DNA of 64,000 nucleotides, from assembly GCA_040767365.1 (NCBI GenBank), contig JAXGOR010000003.1:1-64000 (forward strand), given 5' to 3'. The position numbers were made by a program, and so were the translations under genes. The notes beneath the pieces are model-generated. The model was not told where the DNA came from, searched no databases, and saw nothing but the letters and a program-made list of their open reading frames with translations. Shown in pieces: positions 42,102-51,179 of this stretch (position 1 is its first letter; every line of letters starts with the position of its first letter). This DNA comes from UBA4923 sp040767365 (GTDB lineage: Bacteria; Bacillota; Clostridia; Saccharofermentanales; DTU023).

Positions 42102-43242
42102 TTATAGGTTGTCAAGAAGGTAGTCGGTAAAGGCCTCACAGCTGGCGCCCCGCCGGTCACCTGTGACCACCAATTTTCTCTCTTTTTCCAGACAAAGGGT
42201 CAGGGCCCGTCCCAGGCGGTGGGCGGCCTCCTCCTTACCCACATGCCGCAAGAGCATCTCCGTGGCCCGGAAGAGGCTGGCGGGATTGGCGTAATCGGCC
42301 AGGCCCTCCTCTATAAGGCGAGGGGCTGAACCGTGGATCGCCTCGAACATGGCGTAGCGGTCCCCCAGGTTGGCGCTCCCGGCCGTGCCCACGCCCCCCT
42401 GGAGCTGGGCGGCCTCATCCGTCAGGATATCGCCGTAGAGGTTGGGCAGGACAAAGACCTGAAAGCGGCTCCTGATCGCGGGGTTGAGGAGGTTGGCCGC
42501 CATGATGTCGACATACCAGTCCTCGACCCGGATTTGGGGGTAGGCCCTGGCCTCTTCATGGACCAGGCGGGAAAAATTCCCATCCGTCTTTTTCATGATG
42601 TTGGCCTTGGTGACGACCGCCAGCTTGTTTTTGCCCGCTTTTTGGGCGAAGTCCAGGGCGGCCCGGGCGATCCGCCGGGTCCCGACCTCGGTCGTCACCT
42701 TGAAATCCATGGAGAGCTTGCCGGGGATCTCGAGGCCTGAAGCGCCCAGGGCATATTCACCTTCCGTGTTTTCCCGGAAAAAGGTCCAGTCAATCCCTTC
42801 TTCCGGCAGGCGGACAGGCCGGACATTGGCGTAGAGATCCAATTCCCGCCGCAAAGCCACATTGGCGCTTTCCAGGGTCCCGCCCCGGGAGTCTCTGTCG
42901 GTCCTTGAGGAGGACCTGGCAGGCCTTGATCTCATCCAGGACAGGGGCTGGCAGGGCCTGGCCCAGGGCAAGCCGGTTTTCCAGGGTCAGGCCCTCTATG
43001 TCCCTGAGGATGACCCTGCCTGAGGCCAGGTCCTCTTCAAGCAGGACCCGGAGGAGGCGCTTGCTTGCCTCAATCAGTTGGGGGCCGATCCCATCACCCC
43101 CGATGACACCAATGATCAGGGGGTCCAGCTTAATGTAATCCTGGGCTTGACCCCTGGTTTCCAGGCTTTCAACCCGCGCCAATTGTTCCTTCAGGAGGGC
43201 CTGAAAATGGCGGGTGGCTTGCTGGATCACTTCATTCATCAT
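42102..43242 (-). pseudogene. icd: NAD-type isocitrate dehydrogenase, frameshifted
   Basis: The isocitrate/isopropylmalate dehydrogenase fold is split over two frames. The N-part begins MNEVIQQATRHF and contains the dinucleotide start IIGVIGGDGIGPQL. The C-part carries LESANVALRRELDLYANVRP, FFRENTEGEY, and the Asp-rich LYGDILTDEAAQL. The join lies between 42887 and 42904, where the family has KGPTETP: one base is missing in a G pair and another in a C run. Restoring both gives 380 continuous residues, the correct length. FFRENTEGEY resembles NAD-dependent isocitrate dehydrogenase. The start overlaps the aconitase stop. Likely real and functional if the losses are sequence errors. Confidence 0.82.
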
Positions 43243-45178
43243 TTTTGCCTTTTTTCGTGTAGGCCAGGAGCCCACCCGCCTTGAGGATCTCCTGTTGACG
43301 GGGGGTCAAATGGCTGGCCAGGGGGATTTCAAGATCCTCTTCCGCTTCTTTTTTGACCCGAAGGATCAGCCGGCCCTTTTCCAGTCCCCGGTGAAGATCT
43401 TCCATGACAAGGGGGTCCCCCTCCTCCAGGCGGTCATAGTCGTCTGGATCCAGGAAGGTCAAGGGGAGGATGCCGGCATTGATCAGGTTGGCCTCGTGGA
43501 TCCGGGCGAAGCTCTTGGCCAGGATAGCCCGGATGCCCAGGTAACGCGGTACCAGGGCCGCATGTTCTCGGGAGGATCCCTGGCCGTAATTATCTCCGCC
43601 CAAGATGGCGCCGGCGCCGGCTTCCCGGGCCCGGCAGGCGAAGTCCGGGTCTGTCGTCTCAAAACAAAAGTTGGCCAGTTTGGGGATATTGGACCGGTAG
43701 GGGAGGACCCGGGCGCCGGCCGGCAGGATCTGGTCGGTCGTCACCTGGTCACCCGTTTTGAGCAGGAGGGGGAGGGCCAGCCGGTCGGGGAGGGCTGGGG
43801 TCTCTGGCAGGGGGGCGATATTGGGCCCCCTTATGATCCGGATCTTTTCAGCCTCGTTTTCAGGGGCAGGGGGGATGATTTGACTATCGTCGACCAGGAA
43901 TTTTTCAGGCATCCGGACGACGGGTTCAGGTCCCAGGGTCCTGGGATCCCGGATCTCACCCGCCAGGGCAGCCGCGACGGCCGTCTCGGGTGAGACCAGG
44001 TAGACCTCGGCCGATTGGGTGCCACAACGCCCCTTGAAGTTCCGGTTGAAGGTCCGGAGGCTGATGCCCCCGGAGGGGGGAGCGAAACCCATGCCGATGC
44101 AGGGGCCGCAGGCGCTTTCCAGGAGCCTGGCCCCGGAGGCCAGGATATCAGTGAGTTCGCCACTTTGGGCCAGCATGGCAAGAACCTGGCGGGAGCCGGG
44201 TGAGATGCCCAGTGAGACCCGGGGGTGGAGGGTCCTGCTCTTGAGCAGGGCGGCCACCTTCTTGAGGTCGGCCAGGGAGGAATTGGTGCAGGAGCCGATG
44301 CAGACCTGGTCAACAGGGATGCCGGCCAGGCTCTGGACGGTGACAACCCGGTCGGGACTGTGGGGGCAGGCGATGAGGGGGACCAGGTCATCCAGGTCGA
44401 TCTCCAAAATTTTTTGATAACGGGCGTCCCGGTCGGCGGCCAGGGGGACAAAATCCTTTTCCCTCCCCTGGGCCCGGAGGAAGTCCAGGGTCATCTGGTC
44501 CGAAGGGAAGAGGGAGCTGGTGGCCCCCAGTTCGGCCCCCATGTTGGCCATGGTGGCCCGCTCGGGGACCGAGAGTCCCTGGAGGCCCGGCCCTCCCCAT
44601 TCCAGGAGGGCGCCAACCCCGCCTTTGACGGTCAGCCGTCGGAGCAGTTCCAGGGCGATATCCTTGGCCGTGACATAGGGGGCCCGCTGGCCCCTCAGGT
44701 TGACCCGGATGATGGCCGGCATGGTCAGATGATAGGCACCGCCTGCCATGGCGACCGCCACGTCCAGGCCGCCGGCCCCGAAGGCCAGCATGCCCAGGCC
44801 GCCGGCTGTGGGCGTATGACTGTCAGAGCCCAGGAGGGTCTTGCCGGGGATGCCAAAGCGCTCCAGATGTACCTGGTGGCAGATTCCATTCCCTGGCCGG
44901 GAGAAGTGGATACCGGCTTTTTGGGCCAGGCTCTGCAGGTAGCGGTGGTCGTCCGCGTTCTCGAAACCCTGCTGGAGCATGTTGTGGTCGACATAGGCCA
45001 CACTCAATTCGGTCCTGACCCGGGAGAGGTCCAGGGCTTCGAATTGGAGAAAGGCCAGGGTGCCTGTGGCATCCTGGGTCAGGGTCTGGTCGATCCGGAG
45101 GGCGAGCTCCCCACCCGGGACCAGGTCACCCTCAACAAGATGTTCCTTGATGATTTTTTCAGCGAGGGTCAATCCCAT
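43232..45178 (-). CDS. acn: Aconitate hydratase (clostridial type)
   Basis: 648 residues, the shorter bacterial/archaeal aconitase form. The [4Fe-4S] ligands are visible: Cys in CIGSCTNSS, and two Cys in ESACGPCIGMG. GSDSHTPTAGGLGMLAFGAGG and GDNYGQGSSREHAALVPRYLG (swivel domain) are typical. It isomerises citrate to isocitrate. Between the GntR gene (20-base overlap) and isocitrate dehydrogenase, so the operon follows pathway order apart from the regulator. GAGGAAGG precedes ATG 45178. Confidence 0.93.
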   Translation of the reverse strand: MGLTLAEKIIKEHLVEGDLVPGGELALRIDQTLTQDATGTLAFLQFEALDLSRVRTELSVAYVDHNMLQQGFENADDHRYLQSLAQKAGIHFSRPGNGICHQVHLERFGIPGKTLLGSDSHTPTAGGLGMLAFGAGGLDVAVAMAGGAYHLTMPAIIRVNLRGQRAPYVTAKDIALELLRRLTVKGGVGALLEWGGPGLQGLSVPERATMANMGAELGATSSLFPSDQMTLDFLRAQGREKDFVPLAADRDARYQKILEIDLDDLVPLIACPHSPDRVVTVQSLAGIPVDQVCIGSCTNSSLADLKKVAALLKSRTLHPRVSLGISPGSRQVLAMLAQSGELTDILASGARLLESACGPCIGMGFAPPSGGISLRTFNRNFKGRCGTQSAEVYLVSPETAVAAALAGEIRDPRTLGPEPVVRMPEKFLVDDSQIIPPAPENEAEKIRIIRGPNIAPLPETPALPDRLALPLLLKTGDQVTTDQILPAGARVLPYRSNIPKLANFCFETTDPDFACRAREAGAGAILGGDNYGQGSSREHAALVPRYLGIRAILAKSFARIHEANLINAGILPLTFLDPDDYDRLEEGDPLVMEDLHRGLEKGRLILRVKKEAEEDLEIPLASHLTPRQQEILKAGGLLAYTKKGKNDE

Positions 45179-45818
45179 GGCCTTCCTCGGCTCCTATATG
45201 CTCCCTGGCTTTCTTTACATGTTCCAGGGCAAGTTTTTCGGCGGCTCCGGCATCCCGGCGGGCCAGGGCCTCGTAGATGGCCCGGTGTTCACGGGCCGCC
45301 TCGCCGGCCCGGGCCTGGCTGGCCACGCTATCCCTCCGGTAACGCTGGATGCGGCGATGGAGGGCGGTCAACATATCCCCCAGGACGGGGCTTCCGCAAT
45401 GCTTGAAGATAAGGCGGTGGAAATGGTCGTCCTGTTCCTGGATATGGGTGGGGTCCTCCTTTGAAGTGTAGAATTCCTGCAGTTCAATGGTCTCCAGGAT
45501 TTCCGCCAGCCCCTGGTCGGTCACGCGCTCGGCGGCCCAACGGGTGGCCAGGCCCTCCGTCCGGAGGCGGATTTCGTAGATGTCCATCATGTCCCGGGCG
45601 GTGGTCTCCACAACCAGGCTGCCCTTGACGCTTTCCTTGAGATAACCCTCTTGTTGAAGACGACGGAAAGCCTCCCGGACCGGTGTCCGGCTGACTTTCA
45701 GCTCCTGGCTGACTGCCAGTTCGGTAAGCGCCTGTCCGGGCTGATAGCGTTCAGACAGGATGGCCTCCTCCAACTTGGCATAGACATAATCGGCCAGGGA
45801 AACCCGACGGTTTTTCAT
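45159..45818 (-). CDS. GntR-family (FCD) regulator inside the citrate operon
   Basis: 219 residues. Winged helix ALTELAVSQELKVSRTPVREAFRRLQQEG, then an FCD ligand domain with metal-site His residues (DDHFHRLIFKHCGS, later EHRAIYEAL). FCD regulators usually bind small carboxylates, so citrate or a similar acid is a reasonable guess. ATG 45818 follows GGGAGG and lies 20 bases after the citrate synthase stop; it overlaps the aconitase start. Probably autoregulates the operon through the palindrome near 47233. Confidence 0.9.
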   Translation of the reverse strand: MKNRRVSLADYVYAKLEEAILSERYQPGQALTELAVSQELKVSRTPVREAFRRLQQEGYLKESVKGSLVVETTARDMMDIYEIRLRTEGLATRWAAERVTDQGLAEILETIELQEFYTSKEDPTHIQEQDDHFHRLIFKHCGSPVLGDMLTALHRRIQRYRRDSVASQARAGEAAREHRAIYEALARRDAGAAEKLALEHVKKAREHIGAEEGHGIDPR

Positions 45819-45838
45819 GACGGGAGGCCTCCCTTCCC

Positions 45839-47209
45839 TCACTTGAGCGGGACCGCCCCGTAAAGCTTGACCCGGGCCTCAAGTTCCTCCACCGACAGGA
45901 GGGTTTGCCTGCCGTCGGCGTATTCCTGATCCACCCAGGCCTTGAGTTTGGAGACCAGGGGATCCTGCTTCTGGATGACCTCGTCGCCAGTCAGACCATA
46001 ATGGTCGTTGAGCCAGTAGGCGATACCGGCAAGGCCGGAGGTCTTGCTGATGGTGACGCCGGGCGCCTGGCCCAGGATTGCCCGGGTGTCAAAGATAGTA
46101 TAGATCTCTTCATCCTTCAGCAGGCCATCCGCATGGATCCCCGCCCGGGTCTTATTGAAATCGCGGCCGACAAAGGGGGTCTTGGAGGGTATCTTGTAGC
46201 CTATCTCCTCCTTGAAATATTGGGCGATCTCCTGGATGGCGGTCGGATCCATGCCGTCCAGGCTACCCTTGAAACCCGCGTATTCCATGACCATGGCTTC
46301 CAGGGGGACATTACCTGTGCGCTCTCCTATGCCCAGGAGGGAGCAATTGACGGCCGAAGCGCCATAGAGCCAGGCGGTGGACGCGTTGCTGACCGCCTTG
46401 TAGAAATCATTGTGGCCGTGCCACTCGATCATGTCGGAAGGAATATCCGCGTAATGGTTGAGACCATAGATGATGCCCGGGACTGACCGGGGCAGGGCAG
46501 CGCCCGGATAGGAGACCCCATAGCCCATGGTGTCGCAGGCCCTGATCTTGACCGGGATTCCCGCCTGCCGGGAGAGTTCCGACAGCTCGTGGACGAAGGG
46601 GACGACAAAGCCGTAGAAGTCAGCCCGGGTGATGTCCTCCAGATGGCAGCGGGGGACGATCCCCATTTCAAAGGCATCGGAGATGATGGCCAGATACTTG
46701 TCGGCCGCCTGGCGGCGGGTCAGGCCCATTTTCTTGAAGATATGGTAGTCGGAAACACTGACCAGGATACCGGTTTCCTTGATACCTGCTTCCTTGACCA
46801 GCTTGAAATCCTCGCTGGTGGCCCGGATCCAGGTGGTAATCTCCGGGAAGGGCAGGCCCAGATCCTGGCAGCGGTGGAGGGCCTCCCGGTCCTTCGCGCT
46901 ATAGAGGAAGAGCTCGGTTTGCCGGATGAGTCCCTTGGGGCCGCCCAGCCGCGAGAGCAATTTATAAAGGTCAACGATCTGTTGGACCGTATAGGGTTCG
47001 ACGGATTGTTGCCCATCCCGGAAGGAGGTATCCGTTATCCAGATTTCCTCCGGCATGTTGATGGGCACATGGCGGTGGTTGAAGACCACCTTGGGCACCT
47101 CCGTGTAGGGGTAGAGATCCCGGTAGAGATTGGCTTTCTCGACGTCCTGCAGGCGGTACCTGTAAATTTTCTGTTCCAACAGGTTGGAGTAGGTTGATAA
47201 TTCCAGCAT
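45839..47209 (-). CDS. Re-type citrate synthase (homocitrate synthase-like)
   Basis: 456 residues of the DRE-TIM metallolyase family. Catalytic DTSFRDGQQS in place of the usual RDGEQ, the metal-binding HGHND (IEWHGHNDFYKA), and AVNCSLLGIGERTGNVPLE. This length and variant match the (R)-citrate synthase of Clostridium kluyveri and other anaerobes lacking the common Si enzyme, and the gene is followed by aconitase and isocitrate dehydrogenase. A homocitrate synthase is the alternative but fits the context less well. ATG 47209 has GGGAGG eight bases upstream. Confidence 0.88.
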   Translation of the reverse strand: MLELSTYSNLLEQKIYRYRLQDVEKANLYRDLYPYTEVPKVVFNHRHVPINMPEEIWITDTSFRDGQQSVEPYTVQQIVDLYKLLSRLGGPKGLIRQTELFLYSAKDREALHRCQDLGLPFPEITTWIRATSEDFKLVKEAGIKETGILVSVSDYHIFKKMGLTRRQAADKYLAIISDAFEMGIVPRCHLEDITRADFYGFVVPFVHELSELSRQAGIPVKIRACDTMGYGVSYPGAALPRSVPGIIYGLNHYADIPSDMIEWHGHNDFYKAVSNASTAWLYGASAVNCSLLGIGERTGNVPLEAMVMEYAGFKGSLDGMDPTAIQEIAQYFKEEIGYKIPSKTPFVGRDFNKTRAGIHADGLLKDEEIYTIFDTRAILGQAPGVTISKTSGLAGIAYWLNDHYGLTGDEVIQKQDPLVSKLKAWVDQEYADGRQTLLSVEELEARVKLYGAVPLK

Positions 47210-47228
47210 AGGCACACCTCCCAATGTA

Positions 47229-47277
47229 TTAATGTATACAATGATGCATGATTACACGGGAATTGCCGGCTTGTCAA
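47229..47277 (-). promoter_or_regulatory. Promoter and possible GntR site of the citrate operon
   Basis: Minus strand: TTGACA (47272-47277), 17 bases, TAATCA (47249-47254). Just downstream of the predicted start is ATTAATGTATACAATGAT (about 47229-47246) centred on the palindrome TGTATACA, a form common for FCD-type GntR sites. Confidence 0.5.
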
Positions 47278-47299
47278 GTTGGGCCGGTCGACTGGCCAC

Positions 47300-47328
47300 T
47301 TGACAATAATTAGGTACCTAATTATAAT
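47300..47328 (+). promoter_or_regulatory. MarR/ABC operon promoter with central operator
   Basis: Consensus TTGACA (47300-47305), 17 bases, TATAAT (47323-47328). A perfect 20-base palindrome (47306-47325, core AATTAGGTACCTAATT) fills the spacer, the usual place for a MarR site. Confidence 0.85.
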
Positions 47329-47391
47329 TACCCTTGATCAAAAGAAAATGAAGCGTCGCAGGGGCGCCGATCTTATTGGAAGGATGATCAA

Positions 47392-47880
47392 TTGAAGAAC
47401 AGAGAATTGGATGTAACAGATTATGTCATGCGTTTGTCCCGGGCCACCCGGAGGCAGAAAAGGGGCAGGGGGCAGAAGGGCCCTATTCCCAGGAGTGCTT
47501 TTCGGGTCCTCTCCTTTTTGCTGGACCGGGGTCCTATGCGGGTGGGAGACCTGGCGGAGAGTCTGGGTATAAGACCGGCCTCCCTTTCCGAGCAACTGGA
47601 CCGGATGGAGAAGTACGGCCTGATTGAAAAAAAGAAGGATGAGGCGGATCTTCGTGCCATCCGGATAATTCTGACGGACAAGGGCCGGGCGGCCCACGGA
47701 AGGACCTCCCTCTACCGGGAGGAGAGGAGGCGGAAGCTGGAGGCGGTCCTGACGGAGGAGGAACGCCGTCATTTCATTGAAATCAGCAGGAAGTTGATCG
47801 ATTTTTATGAATCCGAAAACCCGGTTGAGGCGTCAAGGTCCGCTTGGAGGCAGGCGGGCCAAGAGGAGGGGAAGCCATGA
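47392..47880 (+). CDS. MarR-family regulator of an ABC exporter
   Basis: 162 residues. Winged helix with FRVLSFLLDRGPMRVGDLAESL, RPASLSEQLDRMEKYGLIEK, and the wing DEADLRAIRIILTDKG. TTG start with GGAAGG nine bases upstream. Its stop overlaps the transporter start (ATGA), so the exporter and regulator are coupled. The palindrome over its promoter supports autorepression. Confidence 0.92.
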   Translation: MKNRELDVTDYVMRLSRATRRQKRGRGQKGPIPRSAFRVLSFLLDRGPMRVGDLAESLGIRPASLSEQLDRMEKYGLIEKKKDEADLRAIRIILTDKGRAAHGRTSLYREERRRKLEAVLTEEERRHFIEISRKLIDFYESENPVEASRSAWRQAGQEEGKP

Positions 47881-49728
47881 CCGGCCCAAGGATGGGCGGC
47901 CGGGGCTTCCGTTATGAGACCCAGGAGGAAAAAAGAAACCGGCCCAAGCTGACCAAGGCCTTACTGGGCAGGATCCTGTCCTACCTGAAACCCTACTGGC
48001 TTCCCTTGAGCCTGGCCCTGATGACCATTATCCTGGCCGCCATGCTCAATGTCTATCCCTCGATCCTGACAGGCCGGATCATCGATGAGGGTTTCATCGG
48101 GGGGGATTTCAACCGGGTGGTCTCCCTGGTGGCCCTGGCGGCCGCGGTCCTGATCCTGTCCAGCCTCCTGGGGCTCCTGGAGAACTACCTGAACACCCAG
48201 GTATCCCAGCATCTGGCCAAGGACATGAAAAACAGCCTCTACGCCCATCTGCAACAGATGTCCCAGCGTTTCTTCACGGTCAACAAGCAAGGTGACATCA
48301 TCAGCCGCATGACCGGGGATATTGAAGGGGTCCAGGGGGTCATTTCGGGAACCCTGACCCGGACCGTTTCCAACGTAGCCGTCCTCTTGACCTCCATCGT
48401 GGCCATGGTGGAAAAAAATTGGCTGCTGGCCCTGATTGGCGTAGCCATCCTCCCCCTCTTCATATTGCCGACCAAGTCGGTGGGCAAGCGGCGGTGGCTT
48501 TTAACCATGGAAAGCCGGGAGAAGCACGACCAGGCCAACCAGCAACTCAATGAAACCCTTTCGGTCAGTGGCCAGCAACTGGTCAAGATCTTTACCCGGG
48601 AAGAGGAGGAGTACGCGAAATACGCGGCCATCAACGAGGATATCCGGCTCTTGACTGTCAAGGAAACCATGGCGGGCCGCTGGTTCCGCATGGCGGTGGG
48701 GACCTTCACCAATCTGGGCCCCATGCTGATCTACCTGATCGGGGGCCTTCTGATCCTGAAAAAGGGGCAGACGGACCTTACTGTGGGAGACGTCACCGTC
48801 ATGGTCACCCTGCTCACCCGCATGTACCGGCCTGTCAGCGCCCTCCTGGGGGTCCCGGTCGATTTCTCCAGGGCCCTGGCCCTCTTCACCCGGATCTTCG
48901 ATTACTTCGACAAGCCGGTGGAGATTGAAAGCAAGCCGGACGCCCTGCGGCCGGATAAATTGATCGGGAACCTGGGCTTCCACCGGGTGGATTTCCACTA
49001 CAACCCGGACAAGAGCATCCTGCGGGATCTTTCTTTTCAGGTTCCCGCCGGCCGGATGACAGCCTTGGTTGGGCCTTCCGGCTCAGGTAAGACCACCGTC
49101 ACCAACCTGGTCATGCGCCTCTATGACGTCACTGGGGGGTCGATCACCCTGGACGGAATTGACCTGCGCGATCTGGATCTCAAGTTTCTCCGGCAGCAGG
49201 TAGGTATGGTGACCCAGGAGGCCTACCTCTTCAATGGCAGTATCCGGGAGAATTTGCTCTACGCGAAAGGGGAGGCCACGGAGGATGATTTGATCCAGGC
49301 CTGCCGGAAAGCCAATATCTACGAGCTGATAGCCTCCTTGCCCGAAGGTTTTGACAGCCTGGTCGGCAACCGGGGATCAAGCTGTCCGGGGGTGAAAAAC
49401 AAAGACTGTCCCTGGCCCGGGTCATCTTGAAGGATCCTCCCCTCATCATCTTTGATGAGGCGACCTCCTCGCTTGACTCGATTACCGAAAACCTGATCCA
49501 GGAGGCCATTGAACCCCTGCTCAAGAGCAGGACCAGCCTGGTGATCGCCCACCGTTTGTCCACCATCATGGCCGCTGACCAGATCCTGGTCCTGGACCAG
49601 GGCCGGATAGTGGAGGAGGGGCCAAGCATGAGGAGCTCCTGACCCGGGGTGGCGTCTATGAGGAGCTCTATGAGACCCAGTTCAAAAGGGCGCTGGAAAA
49701 TAGGGCTGACTCCCGAATTTTGCTATAA
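47877..49728 (+). pseudogene. ABC multidrug exporter (fused TMD-NBD), two frameshifts
   Basis: One transmembrane domain (six helices, about residues 30-330) and one ATPase domain with Walker A GPSGSGKTT. The frame breaks near 49375 after VGNRG: the expected IKLSGGEKQRLSLARV signature appears only in the next frame after restoring one G in a G run. It then continues with Walker B LIIFDEATSSLDS and H-loop IAHRLSTI. A second loss lies at the G run 49618-49621, where the true tail (KHEELLTRGGVYEELYETQF) is again in the next frame. With both bases restored the protein has 617 residues, normal for this half-transporter. As it stands the ATPase would be truncated. Confidence 0.85.
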
Positions 49729-49729
49729 T
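49721..49729 (+). promoter_or_regulatory. Extended -10 promoter of the small zinc-site gene
   Basis: TGC-TATAAT, 56 bases before the ATG at 49785. No clear -35, which extended -10 promoters do not need. Confidence 0.45.
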
Positions 49730-49784
49730 TCATATACCCTGGCCGAACACAATAATCAATTTGGACAGGAAGAAAGGCAGGGGG

Positions 49785-50035
49785 ATGTTCAGGATAGGAA
49801 GAAAAAAGAGAAGCGCTTGCAGGGGCATCTGGTGGGGTCTGGCCGTCGGTCTGGCGGCGGTTTGTTTTATCCGTTGGCAAAAAGGTGAGGGAGAAGGGAA
49901 GAGGTCTTCATTACAGCTCTTGGTAAAAAATACCACAGGGAGGACTGCGTCCATCTCCAAGATTCCCGGGTGGCCATTCCGAGGAGTCAGGCGGAGGCGG
50001 AAGGTTATGAAGCCTGCGGGGTCTGTCAGCCTTAA
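49785..50035 (+). pseudogene. Small membrane-anchored zinc-site protein, frameshifted
   Basis: The first frame gives MFRIGRKKRSACRGI, a hydrophobic helix (WGLAVGLAAVCFI), and an acidic linker. The next frame gives VFITALGKKYHREDC, VHLQDSRVAIPRS and EGYEACGVCQP up to TAA 50033-50035. That second part is the small domain with one His, one Cys and a final CxxC (pattern GxxYH..C..L..S..I..A..GY..C..C.P) found appended to secreted nucleases and ComEC-like proteins. Adding one G in the run at 49896-49898 joins the two parts into 83 residues. A raw frame of 102 residues (to 50093) lacks this domain and looks like out-of-frame read-through. Confidence 0.7.
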
Positions 50036-50058
50036 ACCTCTCCGGCGGGAAGATTCGA

Positions 50059-50085
50059 GGCGTCGGTTCATAACCGGCGCCCTTT
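50059..50085 (+). terminator. Probable terminator before azlC
   Basis: A 10-bp stem with one wobble (50059-50068 with 50072-50081), three-base loop, and a short TTT tail. Confidence 0.5.
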
Positions 50086-50142
50086 GCGTATAAGGCCTTG
50101 ATCTGTTAGGTTAAGCCAATAGTCCTGACGGGGGAGGAAGCT

Positions 50143-50856
50143 ATGGGAGCAGGAAAAGCCATTCACCTAAAAGCCATCCGGGCAGCCTTCCCCCCTACCT
50201 TGCCGGTCCTGACCGGTTTCTGGTTTGTGGGGTTGGCCTATGGCCTCTATATGCAGGTATCAGGCTTCAGTTTCTGGTATCCCCTGCTCATGAGCCTGAC
50301 GGTTTACGGGGGATCCCTGCAATTCGTCTTGGTCCCCCTGCTTCTCAGTCCCTTTGCACCGGTGGAAGCCTTCATACTGGCCCTCCTGATCCAGGCCAGG
50401 CATATATTCTATGGAATATCCATGCTGGACAAGTACAGGGGCTTGGGCTGGAAACGGTTTTTTCTCATTTTTACCCTGTGTGATGAGACCTTCTCGGTGA
50501 ACTATGCCGCGAAAGTCCCGGCGGAAGTCGACCGGGGCTGGTTCTATTTCTACCTCAGCATCCTCAATCATTTCTATTGGGTCCTGGCGTCCTTGATCGG
50601 GGGCCTGGCCGGTTCCTGGATCCGGTTTGAGACAAAGGGCCTGGAATTTGTGCTGACCGCCCTTTTTGTGGTCATCCTCCTGGACCAATGGCAGAAGGAA
50701 AGGAGGCATTACAATGTTTTTATTGGTCTTGCGGTCTCCCTGGCCAGCCTCTTCCTCTTTGGACCGGATGCCTTCCTACTGCCCGCCATGCTCTCCATCC
50801 TCTTCCTTTTATTGCTTTTCCGCCCCGTCCTGGACCAGGGGGGTGATCAGGCATGA
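50143..50856 (+). CDS. azlC: AzlC, branched-chain amino acid exporter large subunit
   Basis: 237 residues with six to eight membrane helices. Family marks: AAFPPTLPVLTGFWFVGLAYG, YGGSLQFVLVPLLLSP, QARHIFYGISML, and the DETFSVNY segment. AzlCD exports branched-chain amino acids and their analogues. Its last codons overlap azlD (ATGA). GGGAGGAAG precedes ATG 50143. Located just upstream of the threonine genes but with its own start region. Confidence 0.9.
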   Translation: MGAGKAIHLKAIRAAFPPTLPVLTGFWFVGLAYGLYMQVSGFSFWYPLLMSLTVYGGSLQFVLVPLLLSPFAPVEAFILALLIQARHIFYGISMLDKYRGLGWKRFFLIFTLCDETFSVNYAAKVPAEVDRGWFYFYLSILNHFYWVLASLIGGLAGSWIRFETKGLEFVLTALFVVILLDQWQKERRHYNVFIGLAVSLASLFLFGPDAFLLPAMLSILFLLLLFRPVLDQGGDQA

Positions 50857-51179
50857 CAGAAGCCCAGAGGATCGTTACGATCGGTCTGGCCGCCCTCGCC
50901 ACCCTGGCTACCCGCTTCCTGCCCTTCCTGGTCTTCTCGGACAGGAGGCCGACACCGGCCTGGGTCAAGTACCTGGGCAGGGCCCTGCCATCGGCCTCCT
51001 TTGCCATGCTGATCATCTACAGCCTCAGGCAGACGGAATGGACGACCGGCAGCCATGGTTTGCCTGAGATCCTGGCCATCGCGGTTACAGGGGCCCTTTA
51101 CCTCTGGCGGAGGCAGATGATCCTGCCGGTGGCGGGTGGCACCCTGACCTACATGCTGCTGGTCCAGTATGTTTTCTGA
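50853..51179 (+). CDS. azlD: AzlD, branched-chain amino acid exporter small subunit
   Basis: 108 residues with four membrane helices, opening with IGLAALATLATRFLPFLVF and closing with MILPVAGGTLTYMLLVQYVF. This is the AzlD pattern. Coupled to azlC by a four-base overlap. Confidence 0.9.
   Translation: MTEAQRIVTIGLAALATLATRFLPFLVFSDRRPTPAWVKYLGRALPSASFAMLIIYSLRQTEWTTGSHGLPEILAIAVTGALYLWRRQMILPVAGGTLTYMLLVQYVF

Noticed and set aside
44225..45406. 393-codon plus-strand frame
   Set aside because: Antisense to aconitase and GntR, both of which have clear motifs on the minus strand.
49427..49642. Separate 71-codon gene MKDPPLIIFDEATSSLDS
   Set aside because: It is the continuation of the ABC exporter after a frameshift (Walker B and H loop), not a separate gene.
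49785..50093. 102-residue hypothetical protein in a single frame
   Set aside because: The second half reads as a conserved Cys/His domain in another frame, so the single-frame tail is probably an artefact of one missing base.
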